Numbered from the stretch's first letter, positions 34,554-42,607 are shown. The stretch: DNA of 64,000 nucleotides from Companilactobacillus hulinensis (GCF_003946555.1 NZ_RHOO01000005.1:62001-126000); one strand, 5' to 3'. Program-made: numbers and translations. The notes: generated by a model not told the origin, from the sequence alone.

Positions 34554-36449
34554 ATGAAATTTAATATATGGGTTCAAAAAAATCAAAATAGAATGACTGC
34601 GGCAATCGCAATTTTAATCGTGATCAGCTTCGCCGCAAAGTTTTTACACTTACCAATGGTGGAAACACCAGCGATGATCATCGCAAGTATCATCGGTGCT
34701 ATTCCAGTATTCTTACATGCTTGGACAGCTCTGATGAACAAGGTTATCAGTATTGAATTGCTTGTAACGATTGCTGTTATCGGTGCTTTCGTTATTGGTG
34801 AATATGAAGAATCAGCCGTAGTTACATTCTTGTTCTTATTCGGTAGTTACCTGGAACAAAGAACTCTACAAAAGACTCGTTCCTCTGTTAAGAATCTTAC
34901 AAAAATGGCTCCAACAACCGCAGAAGTGGTTGATGAAGATGGAAATGTTTCAACAGTTGACGTTGATGACGTTGATGAAGGGGACCACGTAATTGTTAAA
35001 CCCGGTGGTCAAATTCCTGTCGATGGTGTGATCGTCGAAGGAAAAGGATATATGAATGAAGCTTCAATCACTGGTGAATCAACACCAGTTGAAAAATCTA
35101 TTGGTGATAAGGTATTTGCCGGTTCACTTACAGATAATGGTACTATCACCGTTGAAACAACTTCAGTCGGTGAAGATACAACATTTGGTAAAATCATTGA
35201 ACTTGTTGAAGAAGCTCAAGATAGTGCTTCTCCTGCTGCTAAGTTCATTGATAAGTTCGCTACATATTACACACCAGCAGTTCTAATTATCGGTATTCTG
35301 GTTTGGATATTCACACAAGACTTCCCACTAGCTATCACAGTTCTAGTTCTTGGATGCCCTGGTGCTTTGGTTATCGGTGCTCCTGTTTCAAACGTTGCTG
35401 GAATTGGTAATGGTGCTAAAAATGGTATCTTGATGAAGGGTGGAAACGCTGTAAATACCTTCTCAAAAGTTGATACATTAGTTCTCGATAAGACTGGTAC
35501 TCTAACAACTGGTCAAATGAGCGTTACAGAATTGACTCACTTTGGTAGTGACAAGGAATCAGATATGGCATTACTAAGTGCCGTTGAAGGAACATCAGAT
35601 CACCCATTGGGTCGTGCAATCGTCAAGTATATCACTGGCGAAAATGTTAAAGCAGCATCAGATCTTCCAGAACTAGACACTGTCAAAGGTCAAGGATTGC
35701 AGAGTGCTGACGCTGATATCTTAGTTGGTAATGAACGTCTAATGAAAGCTAATAATGTTGTTATTAGTGATGAAGCAAGAAAAGCTATGGATACACGTGT
35801 TAACCAAGGTGATTCAATCGTCTTGATGGCTGTAAATAAAGAATTGAAGCTCGTCGTTGGTGTTAATGATCAACTTAGATCAGATGCCTTTGAAGGATTA
35901 ACAGCTCTTAAAAAAGCCGGTATCAAGCGTGTTGTAATGCTTACTGGTGATAATAAAACTTCTGCACAACATGTCGCTGACAGATTACCTATCGATGAAG
36001 TACATGCAGAATTGTTACCTGAACAAAAAGTTGATTTCGTTAAGAAGTTTACTGATGAAGGACATCATGTAGCCTTCGTTGGGGATGGTATCAATGATTC
36101 ACCATCACTAGCTACAGCCGATATCGGAATTGGTATGGGTACAGGTACAGATGTTGCTATCGAAACAGCCGATGTTGTTCTAGTTAAATCAAGCTTCGAT
36201 GCACTAGCACATGCTTATGTATTGGCTAAGAAGACAGTTGCTAATACACAAGAAAATATCATTATTGCCGTAGGTACCGTCGCACTATTACTAATTGGTC
36301 TATTAGTAGGTGTTATTCACATGGCAAGTGGAATGTTTGTCCACGAATTCAGTATCTTGATCGTTATTTTCAACGCTATGAGATTGTTGAGAATAAAATC
36401 TTTTAAAAAAGCTCCAAAACTTGATGTAAATCAAGTTAAGACAGCATAA
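34554..36449 (+). CDS. Heavy-metal translocating P-type ATPase (P1B) with CPG in place of CPC
   Basis: The 631-residue P1B-ATPase has no N-terminal metal domain. Two N-terminal membrane pairs precede the actuator TGES (ASITGESTPVEK), then the metal-site helix VLGCPGALVIGAPVS with Cys268-Pro269-Gly270, the phosphorylation site DKTGTLT (Asp312), the P1B HP motif SDHPLGRA and the hinge VGDGINDSPSL. The usual second cysteine of CPC is glycine, which should alter metal preference. ATG 34554 follows AGGAGGAAAG; an upstream GTG is rejected. It sits with an HMA chaperone and a Dps-like ferritin, and under an FNR-type box, so iron or another redox metal is a candidate cargo (inference). Confidence 0.85.
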   Translation: MKFNIWVQKNQNRMTAAIAILIVISFAAKFLHLPMVETPAMIIASIIGAIPVFLHAWTALMNKVISIELLVTIAVIGAFVIGEYEESAVVTFLFLFGSYLEQRTLQKTRSSVKNLTKMAPTTAEVVDEDGNVSTVDVDDVDEGDHVIVKPGGQIPVDGVIVEGKGYMNEASITGESTPVEKSIGDKVFAGSLTDNGTITVETTSVGEDTTFGKIIELVEEAQDSASPAAKFIDKFATYYTPAVLIIGILVWIFTQDFPLAITVLVLGCPGALVIGAPVSNVAGIGNGAKNGILMKGGNAVNTFSKVDTLVLDKTGTLTTGQMSVTELTHFGSDKESDMALLSAVEGTSDHPLGRAIVKYITGENVKAASDLPELDTVKGQGLQSADADILVGNERLMKANNVVISDEARKAMDTRVNQGDSIVLMAVNKELKLVVGVNDQLRSDAFEGLTALKKAGIKRVVMLTGDNKTSAQHVADRLPIDEVHAELLPEQKVDFVKKFTDEGHHVAFVGDGINDSPSLATADIGIGMGTGTDVAIETADVVLVKSSFDALAHAYVLAKKTVANTQENIIIAVGTVALLLIGLLVGVIHMASGMFVHEFSILIVIFNAMRLLRIKSFKKAPKLDVNQVKTA

Positions 36450-36462
36450 AGCAAACTATCAT
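36418..36462 (+). promoter_or_regulatory. FNR/FLP-type palindrome inside the ATPase 3' end, promoter of the HMA-Dps pair
   Basis: AACTTGATGTAAATCAAGTT (36418-36437) is a full palindrome with the perfect core TTGAT-GTAA-ATCAA, located in the last codons of the ATPase gene. TATCAT at 36457-36462 is 22 bases downstream, the same spacing as at the ATPase promoter. Confidence 0.68.
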
Positions 36463-36505
36463 ATGACTTGTAAGTTAGTTAAAGAGATTTAGGAGGAACT
36501 TAAAT

Positions 36506-36736
36506 ATGGCAAAAGTAGTATTACAATTAGGCGAATTAACATGCCCATCATGTATGACAAAAATTCAAAAGGCCGTTTCAAATCAAGACGGAGTTTCAGA
36601 TGTAAAAGTTATGTTCAATGCAGGTAAAGTAAAAGCTGACATTGATCAATCAAAAGTTTCAGGTGAAGATTTAGGTAAAGTTATTACTGAATTAGGTTAT
36701 GAAGTTAAGAAGATCAAGACAAAGGAGATTGCATAA
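36506..36736 (+). CDS. HMA-domain heavy-metal-binding protein (CopZ-like chaperone)
   Basis: The 76-residue protein is a single HMA ferredoxin-like fold. The metal motif LTCPSCMTKIQ gives Cys13 and Cys16 (CxxC), preceded by Leu-Thr instead of the usual Met-Thr. It probably carries the metal for the P-type ATPase, which lacks its own HMA domain, so the chaperone may replace it. AGGAGGAAC precedes the ATG. The TAA overlaps the ATG of the next gene (TAATG). Confidence 0.85.
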   Translation: MAKVVLQLGELTCPSCMTKIQKAVSNQDGVSDVKVMFNAGKVKADIDQSKVSGEDLGKVITELGYEVKKIKTKEIA

Positions 36737-37293
36737 TGACAGAATTAACAATTGACGAGAAGTTTGCCGCAGAACAAAAACAAGCTGACGCTGATCACCA
36801 CAAACCAACAGCAGGTGCTATGACAGGACACATCGTTTCTAATCACGCATATATAAACGTTAAGTTGCACCAACTAAAGTGGTTCGTTAAAGGACCAAAC
36901 GCTGAGAATTACAAAGCAGTTTTGAGTGATACAATTGATGAAAATAACGCTTGGTTCGACAAGATTGCTGACCAATTGTTAGATGAAGGCGAGTTGCCAC
37001 CATCAACAATGAAGGAATACTCAGACTACACAATGATCGAAGAAAATGGTGCTAACAAGTATTTGGATGCTGAAAGCATGATTCAAACAGTAGTTAATGA
37101 TTTTGCAACTGACAATATGTTTGTCACACGCGCAATCAAGTTGGCACAAAATGAAGATCGCCCATTCATGGCACAAGTTCTAGTTGAATTACTTGGCTGG
37201 AATAATCACCAAATCCGTATTTATCAAGCTTTACTTGGTAATGATGCTAAGGCAGGATTTGAAGAAGACGATGATGAGGACGACGAAGACTAG
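36736..37293 (+). CDS. Dps-like ferritin-fold protein
   Basis: The 185-residue protein matches the Dps core: HQLKWFVKGPNAENYK (His45) and DENNAWFDKIADQLLDEG (Asp75 and Asp79), the intersubunit ferroxidase ligands, with Asp in place of the usual second Glu. The tail (EEDDDEDDED) is strongly acidic, unusual for Dps and likely to attract cations rather than DNA. Translational coupling to the HMA chaperone suggests metal handed over for storage or detoxification. The stop TAG is the first triplet of a family D element. Confidence 0.78.
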   Translation: MTELTIDEKFAAEQKQADADHHKPTAGAMTGHIVSNHAYINVKLHQLKWFVKGPNAENYKAVLSDTIDENNAWFDKIADQLLDEGELPPSTMKEYSDYTMIEENGANKYLDAESMIQTVVNDFATDNMFVTRAIKLAQNEDRPFMAQVLVELLGWNNHQIRIYQALLGNDAKAGFEEDDDEDDED

Positions 37294-37411
37294 AGAGTGG
37301 AGGGGAGACGGTCAGACCTTGAGCATTACCTAGATTGACGATTTTGCTACGAAGTAGCAAAGTTGTTAATCGTAGTAAGCGTAGAGGTTTGTCTCCCCGC
37401 AACTCGTTTCA
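37291..37411 (+). ncRNA. Family D stop-codon-anchored hairpin element, copy D4
   Basis: It starts with the Dps-like stop (TAGAGAGTGGAG). GGGGAGAC/GTCTCCCC pair, GGTC is the bulge, AGACCT pairs with AGGTTT, then TGAGCATTACCTAG and CGTAGTAAGCG flank the apical hairpin TTGCTAC/GTAGCAA. It ends CGCAACTCGTTTC. The following 37412-37636 is AT-rich with a small AGAAGGGCC/GGTCCTTCT hairpin at about 37451 and no gene. Confidence 0.8.
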
Positions 37412-37636
37412 GAACCGAATAAAAATAAAAAGTTCCGATACAAAAGTTAATAGAAGGGCCTAATCGGTCCTTCTATTGCTATATACAGACAGATTGCCAC
37501 TTCCACTTAGGTACTTCTTAGCTGAAGGTTAGGCAATATCCTTTGAATAGTTGTTTAAAAGAATTACTATCAAAATAGATGATTTATAAATTATTAAATA
37601 TGAAGACAAAAAGTACAAAATGAAAAGAGGAACAAC

Positions 37637-38323
37637 ATGGCACATCTAGCTCATAATCACACAGCTGAGGATTGTGTGGAATTAGTCACAATTTTCCAAT
37701 CACTTTCTGAAGAGGATACTAAAACAGTCGCATCACTAGTTAATGACAAGCACTTTGAGAGTGGCGAATACATTTATCAAGCTGGCGATCCCGCTGATAC
37801 TTTGACAATTGTTGCCCATGGACAAGCAAAAGTATTTCAAATTGCTACCAATGGTAAAGAACAAATGTTGAGAATCCTGCAGACTGGTGATTTTGACGGA
37901 GAGGCCGCACTTTTCAGTAACGAAGATCGTACTAGTTTCGCACAAGCTCTGATGCCTACCGATGTTTGCCAAATCAGACGTAGTGATTTCCAAAAATTGA
38001 TGAAATCATCACCAGAACTAGCTGTTAATATGGTCAATGCCTTTGGACAACGTATCGTACAACTTGAGCAACAGACTACTGAAGCTGCAACTTCAAGTGT
38101 TGAGAGCCGACTCGCTAGTTATTTGTTAGAAACTAGTGCTGGTTTGAAACAAGAAGAGTTCGAGTTGCCATTGAAGAAAAAAGATATCGCAACATACTTG
38201 GGAACAACTCCCGAAACAATCAGTCGTAAGCTAAGTTCACTAGCCAAAGATGAATTGATTGAGAAGAAGTCTAATACTTTGATCAAGATTCTGGATGCCG
38301 ATGGATTGGCTATGGTTGAATAG
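37637..38323 (+). CDS. Crp/Fnr-family regulator, FLP-like (redox-cysteine type)
   Basis: The 228-residue regulator has an N-terminal cyclic-nucleotide-like barrel (about 15-125) and a C-terminal winged helix with KKDIATYLGTTPETISRKL, whose Glu-Thr-Ile-Ser-Arg recognition helix is that of FNR-type proteins reading TTGAT. There is no four-cysteine FNR iron-sulfur cluster. Instead Cys13 and Cys111 match the two cysteines of the Lactobacillus casei FLP redox switch. Three TTGAT-type boxes within 7 kb, at the NEAT, ATPase and HMA-Dps promoters, are its probable targets. AGAGGAAC precedes the ATG. Confidence 0.83.
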   Translation: MAHLAHNHTAEDCVELVTIFQSLSEEDTKTVASLVNDKHFESGEYIYQAGDPADTLTIVAHGQAKVFQIATNGKEQMLRILQTGDFDGEAALFSNEDRTSFAQALMPTDVCQIRRSDFQKLMKSSPELAVNMVNAFGQRIVQLEQQTTEAATSSVESRLASYLLETSAGLKQEEFELPLKKKDIATYLGTTPETISRKLSSLAKDELIEKKSNTLIKILDADGLAMVE

Positions 38324-38344
38324 TGAGTAATATATTTTTACATT

Positions 38345-38389
38345 AAAAAATGGAGTTAACCCGTTGTTATTGAGTTAACTCCATTTTTG
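38345..38389. terminator. Bidirectional terminator between the FLP-like gene and VOC gene
   Basis: AAAATGGAGTTAAC and GTTAACTCCATTTT pair perfectly with A and T tracts on either side. Confidence 0.88.
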
Positions 38390-38447
38390 TGTGTAATACG
38401 TAAATGCTTGAAGATGTTAAAACATGGCATCAGATATTTAATAAGCC

Positions 38448-38909
38448 TTACGAGTGATCAACACTTTGTGACCAAGGGGATGTATGCAACATCCAATTAA
38501 TACCATATTTGTCAGTGAAACCACCCATTTTACCACCCCAGAATTGTTCTTCAAATGGCATAGTAATGTCGACTTGTCCTGATTCTTCCAAGTGTTTGTA
38601 GAATTCATCAGCGGCCTTTGCACTCTCTGGATCTTCGCTATTGATATCTAACAATAGTGAGATTTGTCCAGATGGTTCAGCGTTACCAGTGAAGGCGTCA
38701 GCACACTCCACTTTCATACCGAGAATAGTGAACCCAGCATGCATTGTCATACTTTCTAGGTCCGCACCCTCAGGAAGACCAAATTGCTTGGCTTGTTCAG
38801 GTTGTGGGCTTAAGCGATAAACATCAGTTGCACCGAAGACGTTTTGGTAGTATTCAATGGCTTCTTTGGTATTCTTAAAAGCAAAATATGGATAAATTTG
38901 TGATTGCAT
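38448..38909 (-). CDS. VOC/PhnB-like (3-demethylubiquinone-9 methyltransferase-like) protein
   Basis: The 153-residue VOC-fold protein has the PhnB pattern: IYPYFAFKNTKEAIEYYQNVFGA at the start, then GFTILGM, and the end GGFTDKYGINWMLH (DxFGxxW-type loop). PhnB-like proteins have glyoxalase topology with mostly unknown substrates. I chose the ATG at 38909 because GGAGATG on the minus strand is well spaced for it; an upstream in-frame ATG overlaps that site. It has its own promoter region and converges with the FLP-like gene. Confidence 0.8.
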   Translation of the reverse strand: MQSQIYPYFAFKNTKEAIEYYQNVFGATDVYRLSPQPEQAKQFGLPEGADLESMTMHAGFTILGMKVECADAFTGNAEPSGQISLLLDINSEDPESAKAADEFYKHLEESGQVDITMPFEEQFWGGKMGGFTDKYGINWMLHTSPWSQSVDHS

Positions 38910-39102
38910 CGGAATCATCTCCAAGTATTATTTGACCATATTATAGCAGGCAGAGTATACAAAATGTATGAAATTTTCAATAAAAAATGTCAAATAATAG
39001 AGTGTGGTATATCAACGTTTCAGGGTGTTCTGATAAGTTATAATTTTTGAATTCTTCCTATAAAAATGGTAATATTATTTAACTAAAAATTTCGAGGTTA
39101 AT

Positions 39103-41409
39103 ATGACAGAAAAATCTGAAATTAAGCAATTAGATGAAAAAATGATCGAGCAGGACCACCTCGATGATGTGGTTGAAAAGATCAAGGTCTCTGAAAAGAA
39201 ACTTCAAGAACATATCGATATTGCCGAAGATGACTTGAAAGTCATTAACGGTGCCTTCGATGATATTCATGTTGGTATGGATGGTGATGCGATCTCAATG
39301 GATTCAGCATTGTCGATCCATGCCCAGCAACAGATGCTTGACGAACGTAATAACAGCTGGCAACAATCCAAACAACGATTGGGAATTCTCAAAAAACTAG
39401 AGAAGAATCCGTTCTTCGCTAGATTGGACTTCCAAGAAAAAGGTGAACCAAAGCGTGAAACGATTTATATCGGATTAACTTCATTCACTGACAAGACAGA
39501 CCATTTCCTAGTTTATGATTGGCGTGCTCCAATCTCTAGTATTTACTATGATGGTAAGCTTGGCGATGTTGAATACCAGACACCAGATGGTTTACAGAAT
39601 GTCGACTTATTCTTAAAACGTCAATTCCTAGTTGAAAATGGCAAGATTCAAGCTTATTTCGACACTCAAGAAACTATCGGTGATCAGATGTTACTTGAAG
39701 TCTTAGATGGTAAATCTTCAACTCATATGAAGGGTATCGTCAAGACTATTCAGGCAGAACAAAACAAGATCATTCGTGATACTAAGTCGAAGTTGTTGTT
39801 TGTTCAAGGTGCTGCCGGTTCTGGTAAGACTTCAGCAATCCTACAACGTATTGCGTTCTTACTATATAGATATCGTGGTACTTTAACATCCAGTCAAGTT
39901 GTTATGTTCAGTCCCAATATGTTGTTCAATGATTATATTCAAGATGTTCTACCAGAAATGGGTGAACAAAATATGGTTCAAATGACGTACAGCCAGTACT
40001 TAGCACGTCGTCTGCCTAATATCTCAGTTGAGAATCTTTCACAACAGTTTGATAAACAAGAAGATCCAGTTAAGAAGAATATCTCGAAGTTCGCTTCAGA
40101 TATCGAATTCTTTAAGATTCTGACAAACTACGGTAAGTTGCTTAATCAAAGTGGTGTCAGCTTCAAGAATATTAAATTCCAAGGTAATATCTTCATTCCA
40201 AAAGAAAAGATTGCGGAGATCTATTACAGCTTTGGTCCACAATATAACTTGGGTAACAGACTAGATGCCACGGTTGAGCGTCTACAAAAGATGCTTCGTC
40301 GTAAAGTTGGAGCAGAAATGCGTTCAAAGTGGGTTTCTGAACAGATTGAAGACTTAAGTCAGGAACAATTGAAGATGCTCTACAATACTGCTGATCAAGA
40401 GTTCAAGAATGGTGACGAAGAGCACAGGTTCCTAGCTCGTAAGATAGTTATGGCAGCTATGCAAAAGGTTTACAGCCAAATCATTCACTTGAGATTCTTG
40501 AATGTTTCAGTCAACTATCTTAACTTCTTGAAGTCAGTGCCAAAAATCACTGATTTGAGCAAACAAGGGATTACTAACGACCAATGGAAACAATATGTTG
40601 ATGACTTCGTTGACCTGTTCAATAACAAGCAGATCTCAATGGATAACTTGAGCCCATACTTGTACTTATACGACATGGTAACTGGTAAGCACGGCGAGTT
40701 GGATATGAAGTTTGTCTTCATTGACGAAATTCAAGATTACACACCATTCCAGCTAGCTTACTTGAAGGATAAGTTCCCAAGAGCTCGTTACACAATGTTA
40801 GGTGATCTGAATCAATCGATCTTCACTAAGAAAAACAGTCAGACACTATTATCAGAAGTTCAAGGATTGTTCAATGCGGATGAAACCCGTGTGGTTCAAT
40901 TGACGCATTCATATCGTTCAACTAAGCAGATCACTGATTACACCAAGGCTATTTTGACAAATGGTCAAAAAATCGAGCCATTTAACCGTGAGGGTGACTT
41001 GCCTAATCTCATGACTGCACAAAGTGTTGCTGAGTCATTGCAACAAGTTATTGGACAATTGGATAAGAATAATCAAAAGAACTTCACGACTGCCATTATT
41101 ACCAAGTCATTGGAAGAATCAGAAAAGGTTCAGTCAATGTTGCACGATAATGGAGTAGAGGCAACTTGGATTCGTTCTGAAAATCAACGTTTGGCTACTG
41201 GTACTTTGGTTCTACCATCATACTTAGCTAAAGGTTTGGAGTTCGATGCGGTTATTATGTGGGATGCATCGAAGGATAAGTTTGATGAGGATGAACAACA
41301 ATTGGTTTACACGATTGCCTCACGTGCCATGCACAGACTAACAATTACGACAATTGGTGAGTTATCACCATTGTTGCAACGTGTACCGGAAAAATATTAT
41401 ACAGAATAG
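39103..41409 (+). CDS. helD: HelD-like UvrD/Rep-family ATPase (RNA polymerase recycling)
   Basis: The 768-residue SF1 protein has an N-terminal coiled-coil arm (about residues 1-75, EKKLQEHIDIAEDDL), Walker A QGAAGSGKTSAIL (about 238), Walker B FVFIDEIQDYTPFQ (about 540), and helicase motifs LGDLNQSIF, THSYRSTKQI and KGLEFDAV. The architecture is that of HelD, which removes RNA polymerase from DNA in Firmicutes. CGAGG precedes the ATG. It is apparently a single-gene transcript. The stop TAG lies at the 5' edge of a family S element. Confidence 0.88.
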   Translation: MTEKSEIKQLDEKMIEQDHLDDVVEKIKVSEKKLQEHIDIAEDDLKVINGAFDDIHVGMDGDAISMDSALSIHAQQQMLDERNNSWQQSKQRLGILKKLEKNPFFARLDFQEKGEPKRETIYIGLTSFTDKTDHFLVYDWRAPISSIYYDGKLGDVEYQTPDGLQNVDLFLKRQFLVENGKIQAYFDTQETIGDQMLLEVLDGKSSTHMKGIVKTIQAEQNKIIRDTKSKLLFVQGAAGSGKTSAILQRIAFLLYRYRGTLTSSQVVMFSPNMLFNDYIQDVLPEMGEQNMVQMTYSQYLARRLPNISVENLSQQFDKQEDPVKKNISKFASDIEFFKILTNYGKLLNQSGVSFKNIKFQGNIFIPKEKIAEIYYSFGPQYNLGNRLDATVERLQKMLRRKVGAEMRSKWVSEQIEDLSQEQLKMLYNTADQEFKNGDEEHRFLARKIVMAAMQKVYSQIIHLRFLNVSVNYLNFLKSVPKITDLSKQGITNDQWKQYVDDFVDLFNNKQISMDNLSPYLYLYDMVTGKHGELDMKFVFIDEIQDYTPFQLAYLKDKFPRARYTMLGDLNQSIFTKKNSQTLLSEVQGLFNADETRVVQLTHSYRSTKQITDYTKAILTNGQKIEPFNREGDLPNLMTAQSVAESLQQVIGQLDKNNQKNFTTAIITKSLEESEKVQSMLHDNGVEATWIRSENQRLATGTLVLPSYLAKGLEFDAVIMWDASKDKFDEDEQQLVYTIASRAMHRLTITTIGELSPLLQRVPEKYYTE

Positions 41410-41584
41410 TCGTCTACAGATCTGACCTGCTATGCGAACCGCTTCGAGCCTGAAGTGCGGTCTTGAATCTCGGCTTGAAGCCTTGATAAATCACAAGTCT
41501 TCAAACACGTTCGGTGGTGTAAGAGCTAAAGGTCTAATGCCACTATCACAACAGGTAAATATTCACAGCTCTTACGACTAATTT
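41408..41584 (+). repeat. Family S structured intergenic element, copy S6 (+ orientation)
   Basis: ACCTGCTATG pairs loosely with a TCACAACAGGT end; hairpin 1 is TTCGAG/CTTGAA (one G-U on this strand), hairpin 2 GCTTGAAG..CTTG/CAAG.., and hairpin 3 is TAAGAGCT..AGGTCTAA. It is closest to S3, sharing the CTTNCGACTAATT right edge. It directly follows helD in sense orientation. Confidence 0.7.
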
Positions 41585-41640
41585 GTTTATATTATCAAGA
41601 GTAGTTTCATGAGTATTTTGTTTAAAAATTAATTACTAAG

Positions 41641-42054
41641 TCACATCAAAAAAGCAGCCATCTTCTTAGTTGAAGAGGCTGCTTTTCTCATTAATTCGAT
41701 TTTTTCAATGTGAAGGACTGGATTGTAATCTTCCAGTCTATTTTGATTTGCGGCGAATTTCACGTAAATTTTGAAAGTCGTATTCTGTTTGGTTTCGCCA
41801 ATAAAGTAGGCCCCTTTTTCGTCGCTGCCTTGGAAATCAGTTAGCTTTTTTAGTTTGAGGTAGGGATGGGATTGTAGATATGATTTGGTAGAAGCATCAT
41901 ATCCATATTTGGCGGAGTCATTACGGTCTAAGACGGTAGTGGCTTCACGAAAGGCACGATCACGAACAGCTACATCGGACGAAAACAGCAAAGTTACTGG
42001 AATCAGGGCGATGAAGAAGATAGTCACTATGGTAGATACTATTATTTTGTTCAT
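41641..42054 (-). CDS. Hypothetical single-pass membrane/secreted protein
   Basis: The 137-residue protein, which I do not recognise, has one N-terminal hydrophobic segment (IIVSTIVTIFFIALIPVTLL, about residues 4-23) and a soluble outer domain with a KLKKLTDFQGSDEKGAYFIG stretch. ATG 42054 is spaced from TGGAGTG; the ATG at 42069 lies upstream of that site. The last ten codons (AASSTKKMAA..) are the stem of an intrinsic terminator, so the C-terminus may have been extended by a small frameshift past an older stop at the TAATGA in another frame (about 41697). Confidence 0.6.
   Translation of the reverse strand: MNKIIVSTIVTIFFIALIPVTLLFSSDVAVRDRAFREATTVLDRNDSAKYGYDASTKSYLQSHPYLKLKKLTDFQGSDEKGAYFIGETKQNTTFKIYVKFAANQNRLEDYNPVLHIEKIELMRKAASSTKKMAAFLM
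41645..41692 (-). terminator. Intrinsic terminator overlapping the 3' end of the hypothetical gene
   Basis: On the minus strand AAAAGCAGCC..TCTTC pairs with GAAGA..GGCTGCTTTT and continues into a T run; it lies inside the final codons. Confidence 0.75.
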
Positions 42055-42167
42055 AACATTGCACTCCATGGTCGTATTTTCCCGCCTTTATCGTACCATG
42101 GTGGATGCAGCGCAATGATTTTAATGACTATTTAAATTTTGTTGAAAAGTATAATTATTTTGGTGGG

Positions 42168-42354
42168 TGGTCTCCGGTTGGAAGCGATAAGTCCTGCTGT
42201 GGGACCGACTTCAGCCACGGTCTGAAGTCTCGCTTTTGAACTCCGCACAAGCCACGGATTTCAAAAGTCGTCCTGTGCTGTACGAACGGAAGACCACCGT
42301 TCTACAACACTGTCACAGCCGGGCTTATCACTTCCAACCTCCGACATAGGATGC
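42168..42354 (+). repeat. Family S structured intergenic element, copy S7 (+ orientation)
   Basis: GGTCTCCGG begins it; GGTTGGAAGCGATAAG pairs with CTTATCACTTCCAACC. Hairpin 1 CTTCAG/CTGAAG, hairpin 2 CTTTTGAA..TCCG/CGGA..TTCAAAAG, TCGTCCTGTGCTG linker and hairpin 3 GAACGG/CCGTTC follow. It lies upstream of the hypothetical gene and faces S8 about 90 bases away. Confidence 0.8.
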
Positions 42355-42441
42355 GTCATTAAATGATGTCCAAACATATTTAAATTTTTCAGGTTGGGAG
42401 AGAAAACGACCAATTTCCAAGTAGAAGTAAATTTAGCTGCA

Positions 42442-42588
42442 GGGAACAAAAAATCCGACCTGCCGTGAATGTGGCGAAAGCCACAGGACGAGCTTTAAGA
42501 TTTGCGAAGCAAAGCTTAAAGTCGAGCTTCAAGACCTTGGCTTGAAGCGGTCCACACGGCAGGTTGGATTTTTCGTTACCGGAAGCGT
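42442..42588 (-). repeat. Family S structured intergenic element, copy S8 (- orientation)
   Basis: On the minus strand TTCCGGTAACG leads to CAACCTGCCGTG, closed by CACGGCAGGTC. Hairpin 1 CTTCAAG/CTTGAAG, hairpin 2 CTTTAAG..TTTGC/GCAAA..CTTAAAG, CTCGTCC, and a short hairpin 3 GTGGC/GCCAC follow. It is a compact copy, sense 3' of the GPP34-like gene. Confidence 0.8.
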
Positions 42589-42607
42589 AAATAGAACACC
42601 AAAAAAC

